Source of the DNA: Rotaria sordida
Lineage: Eukaryota; Rotifera; Eurotatoria; Philodinida; Philodinidae
DNA: 64,000 nucleotides
Direction of reading: 5' to 3'
Assembly: GCA_905250125.1 (NCBI GenBank)
Contig: CAJNOL010000888.1
Span: 32,373 to 96,372 of the forward strand
Shown: positions 12,780 to 25,471 of the stretch, piece after piece
Layout of the letters: every line of letters begins with the position of its first letter
Position numbering within the stretch: the first letter of the stretch is position 1
Notes under the pieces: generated by a model
The model's database searches: none
Seen by the model: the letters and a program-made list of their open reading frames with translations, nothing else
Told to the model about the DNA's origin: nothing
Program-made: the position numbers and the translations under genes

Positions 12780-13665
12780 CGGTCAAAGCAATTTAAGTCC
12801 AGTTTACCTCAAATTTTCAGTAATTATTCTCTTATATGTGGTTTATCGTTGGTCAATGAGTCGAGTTGTACCAATGAACAGAAACAGTGCTGGTGATTTC
12901 CCAAAGAACCAGGATTTTGTCTCGAGACTCTTAGTTTTGCAAAGACAGAGACATTTTTGAGCAAAAACAAGGTGATATTCGAAACGAACTCGCCGAGCTA
13001 CATCGGATCATGTATAATAGTAAGAGTTTTTTGAAAAAACAAGTCGCTTCCTTTACTCGACAAAGTTTCGCAAATTAGCCTTTTCGTATTTTGCAGATGC
13101 TCAAAACAGTTTACGTTCGACTAGTCGAAAATTTTCACCAATTGTTCCTGTACCTGCGATTCATCGTTAACCGTAGCGCTATGATGCACTGATGAGCATA
13201 CTCCGCGCTATGAGTCTCCCAGACATTGAGGTTTTTGCGCCTAAATCGCAATTTTTACACACAACGAACCATTTTGGTGCAAGACCAAGATGATACTCAA
13301 AATCAACCGGTGAAGTTCTGTGCAAAACAAATGTAGCATTCATTTTTTACTGTAAAAAAGGTTTGTGTCTTATGCTCAAAGCCGTCCCCAAAATTGCCTT
13401 TCTCTATTCTGTAAATGCTACAAACAGCTGAAGTCCAATTTAGCTCAAATTGTCAGTAAATATTCCTTGATACATGATCTATCATTGATTGTAGCACCGA
13501 ATGGCACCAGTCAGCCTGAGCTGAGTTCGTCGTTCTTAAAATGGCATCTCAGAGCAAAAACAAGATAATATTTACGATCAGTGCTTGAAATCACGTTGTA
13601 TGAGCTACGGCAGAATGTATTTTCTAACAAAAGAATGTTTTCGAAAAATGTGTGCAGGGGTCTTC
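12780..13665. repeat. Three diverged ~300-bp direct repeats
   Basis: Segments beginning near 12.78, 13.10 and 13.41 kb share a common order of blocks. An opening resembles GCTCAAAGCAGTTTAAGTCC, followed by a 'CAAAATTTTCAGTAA.TATTCCT' region, a 'GATTTATCATTGGTT' region and a later 'GAGCAAAAACAAGATGATATT' region. Units 1 and 3 are closest and unit 2 is the most decayed. No reading frame spans a unit. The origin is unknown. Confidence 0.55.
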
Positions 13666-15784
13666 AACAGATGATTTTTGCGGACAATTCTTTTTTTTAT
13701 TAAAGTGATTCTATTGACTTTGATTCACATGTTTGGTTTACTTCTGCGGACCAAGATTATTTTGATTTATAGACCTAATCATTGTTGTAATACGAATAAT
13801 TATTCATCCATCATGCTTATCATATTCATAGTGTTAAAATTTATGGCAGCCATACTATTTAAACACTTTCTTTACACATATTCGAATGATATCTGTAATT
13901 AAAATCTTGTATCAATTGTTCATGATAACAGTGACTTCTTGTCTGAATCATTGTAGAGTATTCTTGAGGGATAATTCTCGGATTCTAAAATTCAATAATC
14001 GTTATTCACATGATCCATTATCTATGTCTTCACTTACATCTTGAGAATGTATATCTGATTCTAATAAATTTATTAACATATCATTCATTATTATTGATTT
14101 CTTGAATAAAAACTCTCAACATGATTTGTACGAAAGGTTCTATTGGATTTTTCAAATCATTTGCCAGCGTCTTCTTTATATTACATCATTCAAGTTAGTG
14201 TCTTGAATGAATGGAAACATACATCAAAACAAGTACAAAAATACGATTATTATAAAAGCAAATTATTTTTAATATCTAAAGTCATAAAAGAGCTAGAATG
14301 CAAGTACGTATTTTTTCTTTACATCATCGCTACAGCTACCATTTATTTATGTATCAGTGCCGTAGGAGAAATAGAAGTGTCAATGATGGTAATGAAGCCG
14401 AGTAAACGCTTGAGTTAGAGACATCAAAATTGTCGATAAATACTAGTGTAGACAATTCTAGTAATAACATACATGTGATTGGATTACTATTAAACAATAT
14501 TTCATTATTCATTAATGAATTAGTTTTCGATGCATTATGAAGTATTATTAAGGCCTGACTGTGGATGTAGGTAGATGGGGATGTAAGTTATCTCTCCATC
14601 AACACTCACACTCACAATCACATTATCAAACTCTCACCAAGAGCCACACAATGATACAAACATCAACAAGTATCTCAACAATTTCACATCAGAGTCACAT
14701 CCACATTCATACCCTTGGCTGATGATAACTCTCGACGACAAATATTATAGGAGATGTCAGAGTAGGCTAACGACGAATTCCACTCATTTCTTTCGGAGAA
14801 TACACATCCTATCTCATTGTGCAAAAATACAACAGGAACAATTAGATGAAAATGAGTTGCGAGTAACATCTTAAAATACATTTCAGCTTCAACAACTTGA
14901 TCTAACTCACAGAGAAGAAACCAAAAAAAATAGGCACGTAGTGAATAATTGTCTATCTCATGCTTGACATATCCTAGATATTGTTAAATGCTCTTTATAC
15001 CTTCATCAGTGACGATCAGTTGCACTTTCCACGGGCAAAACTTCGAATCATAATCGACAAAAGTAATTCGGACGAGGAAATTTAGCTTGAAAAGAATATC
15101 TGGCTCGTCTTTCATTCCGTTTCTGTCGCTGATATTAGTACACACGACTCTGTTCAGCAAAGATAGATGTTATACTCATCGATTTCATTCATAGTTCATT
15201 CCAATCATGCATAAATCCTCATTTTAGAAATTTCTTCACGAAAAGGATGCTGAAAAGGAGTGCTGCAGACAAGCACATGAGTGATGACCAAAAGCCACAG
15301 TTAAGACCATGTCAAGAATGACAACACATAAAAGACAGATAGAGAATAACTAACATAAAGCTCATAAAACCAACAGATTAAATTTCAGCATTGACTTGAC
15401 AAGAGACAGATAACAAAGAAGGACATGATTTCGATTTGGAGGTAGCAGAAAACAGCAAAATTAATTTCAAGCATTGATTTCCATAGACAAGTATCATCCA
15501 AATATCTGTTTTCACCCACAACATCGATGATGATAAGGACGGAAAAGACGAAAAAACATTGAATTGATAAAGGATCCTAAGAGTTACAAAAACAGTAAAT
15601 CAATCACTTTGATTTACTGTTTCGATCCAGATACATTCCTCTCGCTACTGCTCTCAGCATTTTGGATTAATAGCAAATATTGCTTTGAATGTCGTATATT
15701 ATCATTCATACAAACGTTGATATCTTTTTCGAAGCATTTTTTCAATAAAAATATGTATAGGAAAACCTGTACAGGTTCTTTCTG
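13666..15784. other. Gene-free interval
   Basis: No exon chain or known protein is seen. 14.56-15.5 kb is less AT-rich than its surroundings and has CA-rich wording, but no periodic structure that I can define. Confidence 0.4.
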
Positions 15785-16370
15785 TTATTTGTTAGATCGG
15801 TGTTGAGGACGTCTGAAGTAGTTTTCTCGACCGATGGACATTGGCAATGTTCCAGAAGATGACCATATCGGTGGCAAATTTGTGGTACTCGTGTTGAAAG
15901 TTCGATGATGATGATCCCTTCCAATTCTCAGTATCTTAAAAAAATCAACTAATGATAAATACAGAGGGGCGATGGTTTTGACGCTGCTTACATCAGTGAA
16001 AGCGTGACATTGTGGTCGAAAAACAGTCGGCATGGTGTGTATCATAGGTTTGTACCTACCATACTCTTGATTCGAGGTACGATAAAATGGATGCGGTGAA
16101 AATTTACTATAGCCCTGCCATTCATCTGAAAAAAAACCATGTGCTATTGCTGAAATCGGACTTTTGATCCTTACCTGGATTCTCGAATCGAAATGGAATG
16201 CCGAAAGTTCGATATTCGTCACTGGTCAATCGTGTCTTTCTCATTGGATTGCGCGACTTGAAAAACAGGCTGCTGATAAAGGATGGAACAGTCGGCGATT
16301 CGAAGAGTATTTCACCATTTGGTCTAATTTCGGTATATTTCGCGAGCGGACGATCGGTCAAGTACTGCAT
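15785..16370 (-). CDS. PIERCE1/2-like ciliary microtubule inner protein
   Basis: Three exons: 16370-16175, 16125-15992 and 15934-15785, giving 159 aa. The match to the Piercer-of-microtubule-wall family (PIERCE1/C9orf116, PIERCE2/C15orf65; about 120-140 aa) rests on the ordered motifs RFENPG, WQGY, HPFYRTSNQEYG (residues 78-89), IHTMP (95-99) and CHAFTD. Family members lie inside the doublet microtubules of motile cilia and help dock outer dynein arms, which fits a ciliated animal. The second intron starts GTAAGC after FTD. Reading straight through it is also in frame, but I prefer splicing because it restores the short family-like C-terminus. The first ATG at 16370 has no in-frame stop just upstream, so an extra 5' exon is possible. 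A piggyBac remnant lies about 380 bp upstream. Confidence 0.8.
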
Positions 16371-16751
16371 CGAAATATCGTCTATGAGTAGAGGTAATAA
16401 AAGTTATTCTGAAGTAGGTGCAAGTCTATAGACAATCTATGTTTTTCTCAGTGTACGTCATCCTCTTTGAATAGCGTCGAATTACAACGATATTTCCTTC
16501 TTTCATTTTAAAATACAAGTTACCATCATTATTGTTCAGCATGCTGAAAGGATTTGCCGATCGATTAATTGAGATGAACAACAACCGACCGATGTGGTTA
16601 CGAGATCAACATCGGTTCTTTTTTCTCTTTCTCTCTCTCTTGTTTATTCATTTGATTGCGAATAAGACTTGTCGTTACTAACGAATATAGACAGACACGC
16701 ACACTGTTTTTCAATGAAAAATTTCTCCGACCAGTACTTAATAGATTTCTG
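16371..16751. other. Short spacer upstream of the PIERCE-like gene
   Basis: No gene is seen. It should hold the promoter and 5' leader of the minus-strand PIERCE-like gene. A pyrimidine-rich (CT) stretch lies near 16.62 kb. Confidence 0.4.
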
Positions 16752-17180
16752 TTAGTGAAAACAATGATGGTAGACATATAATTGATTGACAAATTCAGCG
16801 AGCTTTTTTATACGACAATCACACAAAACATATACTTTGACACCAAATTTGTTCCGTTTTGAAGGGATATATTGTTTGAAACTTGGCCTACCCTTCCGTA
16901 ACAAAAGGCTCCCATCGATTGCCAAATTCTGTTGTGAACTGACGAGGGAACATTTCCAAGTGTGAGTCTCAGTTTTAAATGGGATATATACCAGTTTGTA
17001 GAGCTCGACGAGCTGATTCTTGTGGTATGTTCCGTTTTTGCCCATAGACTTCAAATGAGAAAATTGGTAAGTTTTATTTGTACAGGATAACTCTGGAAAT
17101 ATCGAACTTTTAAGCACAACATTCTCACAGAAAGGCAATTTTAAAAACTGTTTATAGTACTTTGAGCCACTGATTCTCAC
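16752..17180 (-). pseudogene. piggyBac transposase fragment
   Basis: About 142 codons match the catalytic region of piggyBac-family DDE transposases. The clearest piece is LAIDGSLLLRKGRPSFKQYI followed by PSKRNKFGVKVYVLCDC, which corresponds to the family pattern 'SIDESL..(W)KGR.SF.QYIPSK..RFG.K.(F/Y)VLCD'. The acidic residue of the conserved IDE triplet is changed to G (IDG). Both ends of the protein are missing, and I found no terminal repeats or TTAA duplications. It is a dead remnant. Confidence 0.85.
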
Positions 17181-17408
17181 ATATCACATCCAAAACTATT
17201 TAAAAAAATGGTGGTCTTTATATTCTCAAGATTATTTTTGTGCATGGCAATATTATTTACATGATAGGATTTGGCCAACCGAAGTTGCATAAGAAAGCTT
17301 TTTTATACATTCCGAAGTTTAAGCTTTATGATTTTCGTGTTTCGAGTTGCATAGACTATCATTTTATCGTTTCATTCGTTTTATTCGGAAAACATATCAA
17401 GAACACAA

Positions 17409-18941
17409 TCAATGAAAATGATACGCGGTGAAAAAATGTTCGAAACACAACATTCGTCGACAATGACTACAACAAATAAATGCACTCTGTTCACAATTAT
17501 TATTTGAGCAACTGTCTACATCAAAAGAAAAACAGACTTCTATAACGCTCGAAAAATTCAAGTATTGTTTAGGAATGTAGCCACAAGTTGACCATACGTA
17601 TGAAATCATTGGTTTAAATAAAGAAGAACTCAGTTGATTATGAACTAGACTTTGTAGTTTGATTATAGCGTCACGACTTCTTAAGTCAACATCTAATTCG
17701 TCTAGAGATACACGATGATATATTCTTTTTGTTAACACTTTCCATTGTCGGAAAAAATAAGTATCACACGGTTGTTTAGTTGATGTTGCTCTTCTAGGTA
17801 TCACTAATAATTTACATGACTGTCCTTTTGTCAGGTTATTCTCATATATAGTAATGTCACCCTGCGGTGACCATTGATCGACCACAAGAAGGAATCGATT
17901 GCTGACTACTTTATCGAGAACTTCTTTAATCCAGTATTACACTAAGAATTTATTTAATTTCCCAGATGTACTGCAACTAGTTACTATATTTGATGCTGAA
18001 AAGACCGCCCTTGTAATTGAAAACCGACCGGTGGATCCCTGAAGACAAATAAAAACAGGGCTGAGCAACTGACCAGCAGCACTAATGATCGGCATAACTG
18101 TATAGGAATGGCTTATAGCATTCAAAGATTTTACTGATAGATAAGTCGCTTTCTCTCCTGCATAAGATAGTGTACGGTTCGAAGCTATTTCGTAATTAAA
18201 ACTGGATTGATCGGCATTTAGCACAAAATCAAGTTTATATTTTGGTATATGTTTGGTTGCTTCGGCGACAAAATCATCAACAGTCTGTTTAATTATAGAT
18301 TTATCAACAACTTCCCGATGAGAAACGAATTTTGTCACTTTTCTGGAAGATATACCGTTGCGTTTTTTGAAATTGAGAAACCAATAGTCACTTGCTTTAA
18401 AGCCATCTATATTTTCTATTTTTGCTTGGGATAGAGCCCATCGCTTCACGTCAAGATCGTGTACAGGTAAATTGTTATTACGAGCAGAGCGAAATCTATC
18501 AAGTACAAAATGCTCTACACGCTCCAATTTTTGCCGGCGGTTTCCGTTATTTGCAACATATTCTCGAAATCGCTTTAATTGCATAGAATGTGTAACTCGT
18601 CGAAAAGCATGCTGTACGGTTGTAAAAGCAACACCTGGACGAGCAAAGTCGACAACCCTTTGCATGTATTCTAAACTGAACTGACGATTTTCGACTACTT
18701 GTTGCTCTTCATCATCTTCGATTTCAACAGAATAGGCCAGGTCAAAATGATCGACATCAGAAACTTCGACAGAATCTTCTGTCTCTATTGTAAAGCTGTC
18801 ACTGTTGGAAAGGTCCTCTAATAGATCGAGCAGATTGGTTGCGATCGATATCTCTTCTTCTGTGGTGCTTATTGAATGAACACTTGACCTTTCTAATGCT
18901 TTTTCATATAAATGTTTACCTATGTTAACGACGTTCGTCAT
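17409..18941 (-). pseudogene. pogo/Tigger-like DDE transposase with one internal stop
   Basis: The frame runs from an ATG at 18941 to 17409 (511 codons), interrupted only by one TAA at 17937-17939. The reading frame continues seamlessly on both sides. An acidic N-terminal region is followed by a CENP-B-type helix-turn-helix (about residues 140-205: RRQKLERVEHFVLDRF ... GFKASDYWFLNFKKRNG). The DDE_1-type core follows, with LNADQSS (D244), a second acidic segment LLVVDQWSP after the stop, and PRRATSTKQPCD, equivalent to the family's 'P..TS..QP.D'. A Cys/His-rich tail (CCSHC...CFEH) closes the protein. No clear terminal inverted repeats were found. The lesion looks recent, or could be a sequencing error. 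Confidence 0.8.
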
Positions 18942-21347
18942 AGAGAAATAAGTTTTGATGAAGTGAAATCTGAGAGAATATTAATCAGAAGATTTATCAT
19001 GGACTATTTGTCAAATGACGGATATATATATACAGATTCGAAAGAAGGCGGAAGAATTCACTCGAAAATGTTAGAAAGTCACAGAATTTTTTGATAGCCG
19101 ATAAGCATAGAACAGAAAGAGTGTTAGTTTTTTATTTCATCCAAAATCTCCTGCCCACTAAATGTTAATAGGCCGGAAGGAATCAATAGAAAGCCGTGAT
19201 CTGTGTTAGCTAGGTTAGTGATGTTAGTAATCCTACTTTAACTTGTAGATTGATATAACCGACAAAATAATATAAGTCCAGATGATGAATATATATTTAA
19301 TGATGGAATACGAGTGATCACAATACAGTATTGGTGACGATATTTTCAATAAAATGGACTCTTTCATGTTTCTTAACATATTATTCATAATTCAATTTAT
19401 TTTAGTTATTAATAAATTAGGAGATAAACAAAAAAAAATTTCGTTCTCCAAGAATATTTCAAATTTATTGTGAAGAAATTATTAGCTATTTTAATTCTAT
19501 CATAAATGTGTACCGTAAGAGTATTGATTTGACTTTATTCAATAAATATTTATTTCAAATAAAAGTCTAAATACGCTATTGTACTTGAAATCTGAACATA
19601 AATGAAGTATGATATGACAACATGAACAATCTCTATATTTAGAAATATTTGTACTTCGATCAAATCTCAACGAACTGATAAATTCTTTGAAGACTATACT
19701 AGCCTAGTGATTCTCCACTTATAAGCAAATTATCAGCTTCATAGTTTAATCGTTTAGCTGCGGGTAGTCTCTACAGGAATCACAGTAATTTCCTGGTATA
19801 TTGAAATTCATAGATTCATCTGTGATATTAGTTTTCGTGAAAGCATTTATAAGTAACACATAATAAATATAACACGACTGACTCTCTGCTTGATGTGACT
19901 TTATTCAATGCATTCATTTTATACAAGTTCAAGACCGGAAAAACAATGCATCTATCGGACTTCCGACTGGAAGTTATTCGATCCATTGTCGAAGCTATTG
20001 GAAGTCAAAAGGAGGACTATCTTTAGAAAATTCATTCAGACTCACTGCACAATACTTCCCTTCACTCATTCAAGGTTATTCAGTTGAAGGTACATCTGAA
20101 AGAACAAAGAGGTGAAGATGTCATATGTGCAGTAATACAACAACAGTTCCAAAAGAAAGTACTAAGACAACTTATGAATATGTTCGATGTAATGTTGATT
20201 TATGTGTTGTACCTTGTTTTGAACTGTACAACACTTTGAAAAACTTATAAACACACGTATTTATAAAAAAATTTGATAAACTAGAACAATAGATTAATTT
20301 ATGATGAAGTGTACACAAAAAGAGAAATTTTAATTTTGTAGAAAAAACAACCCGCAGCCAAATAGTTAGAATCATTTATGCAACCTTCTCTAGATGTTCT
20401 TAGAAAATGTACAAGTGTCCACTGTTGTAGTTTAAAGTCAGCAATTTTTTCTCTGACTATTTTTCATCTAACTAGCATAATAATAGTTGATAAAAAAAAA
20501 AACTTTCTCCAGAAAAGTGGTCGAATACTTATGAATTTACTCTAATGCCAATATCAAAATTAATAAGTTTGTTCTATTTATATATAAAATCATGTGATGA
20601 TCAACTATTAATCGTTTCTATAAAAATATGTTCTGAAAAATTAGGCGAGTACAACTTTTCTTTGTAAATACCAAAATAAGGTGTTTTTATATATAGAAAA
20701 TAAAATGACATTTTTTTATTTTATTGAGTAATATGTAATTAGTAAAAATATATTATGTTGTAATGCAGAACTAAGAGATCATGAGATGAAACGAAATTAC
20801 TTTGTCTCATGTTAGATAGAAATAAATATAAATTAATGATGGACACGATATGTATGCATGCATTCTGATTTTCATAGTTTCATCCTCTCAAATCTGCTCT
20901 CTTTAATTTCCATATGATACAACAGGGAATTACATCAAAATAATTTTGCATCCATATGCAATTTTGATCATTCAAACAACGAAATTAAAATAAACACGTG
21001 CAAGAATTTTAATATATTATCTTCAAGAACTAAAAAAAAAAGAACAATTTCTTGAATTTACAATTGTACATGTAAATAATATTAATATATTCTTGATATT
21101 TTAATGACTCAATCCTATTATTCAAATATGAAAATTCTTAACTTCAATTTAGAACAATATTTATGGAAATAATATATCTATTTTATTATTTGTTTTTATC
21201 TTATACAATCAACACCTATAACAAACTGTTGACTTATTTCTACTAAACAAACATATATCAAATCATAGCTTATCACACACTCAAAAGACAAAAAAAAAAG
21301 ACGACTGAATGAAATTTTAGTATTGAAATTAAATAATGTATCTTATA
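18942..21347. other. Gene-free AT-rich interval
   Basis: No exon chain or recognisable protein on either strand. The last few hundred bases should hold the 3' end of the coiled-coil gene's transcript. Confidence 0.45.
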
Positions 21348-24300
21348 TTATGTTGTTGGATAATTACGTGAACGCATTGATGAAAATGAATGTTGATTAC
21401 CATTCTAAATTTAACAACAAGATTTTAAATCATTAGAATATTTTTTAAAATGTAACTAAAAATTATTACTTCATGATGTGATGATAAAATTGATTTTGAT
21501 TGTTGATTATCACGTAAACGTATATTATCATCTCTTAAATCACTAATACGATTTTGTAAATGTCGAATAAGTGAATCTTGATTTACTTCATCAACATTAT
21601 TCGAAGGTATTGGTTCGAATTTTACCTTAGGAAAAATAAAAATAAATAATAAAATGTTCTTAAATAATTTATGAAGAAAAAAAAAAACCTTTTTAGGTGA
21701 TTCGACATGATATGATGTCATTCGTTCATCATGATGACTGGAATTATTTAATGTAATTCGTTGTTTAGTTAAACTAAAAAGTTTCCATAAATAATTTATT
21801 TATTTATTAATTTATAAACGAACCGATCAAGTTCAGTTGCAATATGATCTTCAAGTTTTTGTACAAGATTATCAATAGTATCATTTTGTTGAGATGATAA
21901 TTGAAATGGAGTATACGAACTATTATGTGATCGACTTTCACATGTTTTTGATAGACGATCATTTTCCTAATTTGAAATAAACTTGATAAAAACAAAAAAA
22001 ATTTTTTGCTCATTTTTACTTTTCTATGTTTTGAAAATGAATTTCTTGCTGTTGATTGTTGTTGACGATTATCATCATATGATCGATTCGAATGGTCTGT
22101 TGTCTAAAAGCATATATTTCTTTTTATTTCATCAAAATAAAACGAAAGAAATTAATAATTTTATTTACATGATCTGTTAATACTTTTGATTTTTTTAAAA
22201 ATTTTGTTTTTGTTTCAATTTGTACTCTTTGTTCAATTATATAATTACGAATATCATCAACTGTATCTTGAAGTAATTTCTACTTATCGACAAAAAACAA
22301 AAACAAAAAGTACTAAAACATATGATTAAAAATCAAATTAAATAACATACAAGTACACTTCGAGTTGGTAATCGTTCAACAATCGATTCACGATCATATG
22401 TAAACGATGAAATATGTCTTCAAAAAAAAAAACAAATAAAAAAAAGAATAAAGCAAATTTATAAATAAAGAAAGAAAAAAAATTTTATACGGAATTGTTG
22501 CATAAATATGTGATGGACTATCCATAGCCATGAGTAATTTCTTAATTGAATCAATTATTGAACGAACACAAGTTTTTTCTGAAGTTTCCAAACTAAGAAA
22601 TAATTCATGTTGACGTAATGCTGCATCAGCATTCTCAGTTGAAACTTGATCTAATGTTTCTTCTAATTCACGAACACGTTCTTGTATACGAGTAAATTCA
22701 GTATCTTTTTCCTATTTTAATAATTATTTAATGAATTTTTGAAATATCAAATGAAGATTGAAAACAAAAAAGATGATGACATTAGATATATTTCCTTCTT
22801 AGAACGAAATTCTATGTAGTTAAATAAAGGCAAATATTCGACATATAGAATATTATTATTTATATATAGAAATTTTTCTTTGAAAATCATCATTAATCTT
22901 AAATGTACAGATGTTCTTATTTTTTATGGGAATGTCTCAAATAAAAATAGATCATTATTAATAAGAATACGTTTGTTTCCTTTTGACTCATAAAACATCG
23001 AAATAACAAATATTTATTTAAGCATATAAAGTAGTTTGATTACGATGTTTAATCGTAACAATCATTTCAATGACTTTGTTAAGAGAAGGTCGAAGTCACT
23101 TACGAACAAAAATACTGAAAAGTTTAGTTGATTATGACTTTAGACAGTAGAAGATAAACTAAAGAACAGGATGAAGTAAAAGTAATTCATTACTTTAAGA
23201 ATTTATGAGAAGAAACGTGATTATTGTGTTGAAATTTTTTCATCATCATATATAAGAGTTAAAGTTTTTAATAGAAAAAAAAAAAACTTGTGACACAATT
23301 ATTTTATACGTTCCTGCTCATGTCATTTCTGAAATGTGAACATTTTTTTTTTTTTTGCAATTATGAATATTATAATAACAGGTCATTCTTATCTCTATGT
23401 GATAATGATGAATTTGATCTTTTACAGGAGATGCTAAATATAATTTTATCGTTTTCAAAAATTGTTCATTTGTATTTTTTAATTGACAGAAAATCTATAA
23501 GAAATTTATATATTTATGAATTCATCTATATCACTTATGAAAGTTCTACGTAACAATTCTATTTACTTGAACAGATGTGAAATAAAGAAAGTTAAAATCA
23601 CTTTTAAATAAATAGAATTTTTCTTTTCTTTCCATACCTGTTGAAATTGATTACGTAGTCGAGTAATTTCATCTTGAAATTCTTTTCTACACTGTTCTTT
23701 AGTACCATAAACAGCATTGATACGTTCACGACCACTTTCTTTTAACATTAATTTAGCTTCACTTGATTGCTATGATGGAAAATAAAATATATATAATTTT
23801 ATTTCTTATAGAAAACTTAAAATAAAAATTCTACCATTTGTGCATCATATAATTTTTGTTCTAAACGTTGACAACGTTCATGTTCAATATTTAATTGTTG
23901 CTGTAAATCTTTTAATAGACGAGTTTTTTCTTCTTCAAATTTTGCTCGTTCACCGGCTAATAAAAGTTCTTTATGTTCATTCCAAACTTTTCGTTCACGT
24001 TCCATACGATCTTCCATCTATTTAAAATAAACTATTGTTTTTTTTTTGTTTATTTGTAAAATAACAGAAAATTTTTGAACCTGTAACAATGCATTTTTAT
24101 GTGTTGATGTTAGAGCAATAAGTTCATTGTCTTTTTCAAATAATAATGCTTTCAATTTAGCAATTTCACGATCTTTAGCCTGTATATGTATATATAAATA
24201 TATAACTGATATTTTTGAAAATAATAACAATAAAATAAATAAACAATTCTTACAAGTACATTCCAATTAGAATTATTATTTGAACGTTGAGAATTATTAC

Positions 24301-24647
24301 GAACAAGCTTTTAAAGACAAACAAAAAAAAACAAAAATAATAATAAAGTATTGAAATTAAAAAATTGATTTGAAAAATTTCTTACTGACTGTTCAGCAAG
24401 AACACCAGATGAACGTGATAGATCGTTTTGATGACTTGTATCAATACTTTCATTTCTAATCAATTAGTTAATAATAATAATAATAAATGAGAAATTAATA
24501 TTGAAATTAATTAACATACCTTAATGAATCAATTGTATTATTTTTTCGTTTGAGTTCATCATCTAATACTCGATATTTCTCTTCGAATGTTTGTCGTGGA
24601 TGATGATGATGATGATGGTGATGATGAGAAGAACGTCGATCACTCAT
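21348..24647 (-). CDS. Coiled-coil protein, 14 exons, function unknown
   Basis: Exons: 24647-24520, 24455-24386, 24307-24254, 24179-24081, 24017-23835, 23769-23638, 22711-22491, 22417-22351, 22279-22169, 22103-22020, 21966-21824, 21773-21689, 21625-21470 and 21404-21348. All boundaries are GT/AG, phases agree, and the product is 529 aa. It opens with MSDRRSS and eight histidines (8-15). Glu/Lys/Arg-rich heptad-like coiled coil covers roughly 17-44 and 85-255. Ser/Asn/Gln-rich linkers and a final short coiled segment near 460-510 follow. There is no signal peptide, membrane span or enzyme motif. The overall look is that of centrosomal or ciliary scaffold proteins, but I cannot name an orthologue. 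Intron 6 (22712-23637) is about 0.93 kb; the others are 43-80 nt. Confidence 0.82.
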
Positions 24648-24925
24648 GTTTCTCTTATGTTATGTTGTGTTTATATTTCCTTCAATTCATTACATCAAAA
24701 CCAGTATATACGAATGTAACAAGAAGTTTTTTTTATATTAATAGAAAAAAAAAACGTGAAAGTGAAGTGAAGCTCTAGATGATGAACGAAGAAGAGATCA
24801 ATAAGATGATGGTAATGGTAGTAAATTATTTGAAAGCGTGCTGTTGTCGATGTACATTTCTTCTGATTCTTCTTACTGCACACAACCGCAACTTTACTGA
24901 GACATGCACATATCCTTTCTCGTTT

Positions 24926-24960
<35 letters not shown>

Positions 24961-25471
24961 CTCCTTATGAGCTCTTTTGTTCTCGTCGAAGCGACTCTCT
25001 TTCTATCCATCTCTCTTTTACTTTTATTCACACCTCTACGCCTTTTAAAGTGTTACTATGCATTTATTTTGAAATAGACTTGTTGTATACTCAAAAAAGT
25101 CATCTGTATAGTTTGTCATAAAGCAATTGCCTTTTACAATCAAAATGAATTCGGACATTTATGTTTTACCTCAAGAGAAAACGAACAATTTTATCCAACA
25201 CAATACTTCAACAAATAGTTGGCTATTTAAATTCATTTGAGAAGAAAAAAAAAAGGTCGAATCAAACTGACAACAAAAAAAAAAGAACCAGCTTTTTTAA
25301 TTGGATCTCTTGATCCTACTGTTGTATTTTATTATGAGTTTATTTTTCAGAACACACATGCAAAATGCAAAGAAAAAAAAAACGATACAGATTATATTAT
25401 CGGACGCACATATATGAGGAATCTACACAATAAAAACAATGGAATTCATCACCGTCAGACAATAAAAATTT
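24648..25471. other. Spacer between coiled-coil gene and receptor gene
   Basis: It holds the upstream region of the coiled-coil gene and the 3' region of the receptor gene. A CT microsatellite and several A runs are the only distinct structures. Confidence 0.5.
24931..24957. repeat. (CT)n microsatellite
   Basis: About thirteen perfect CT units. Confidence 0.9.
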
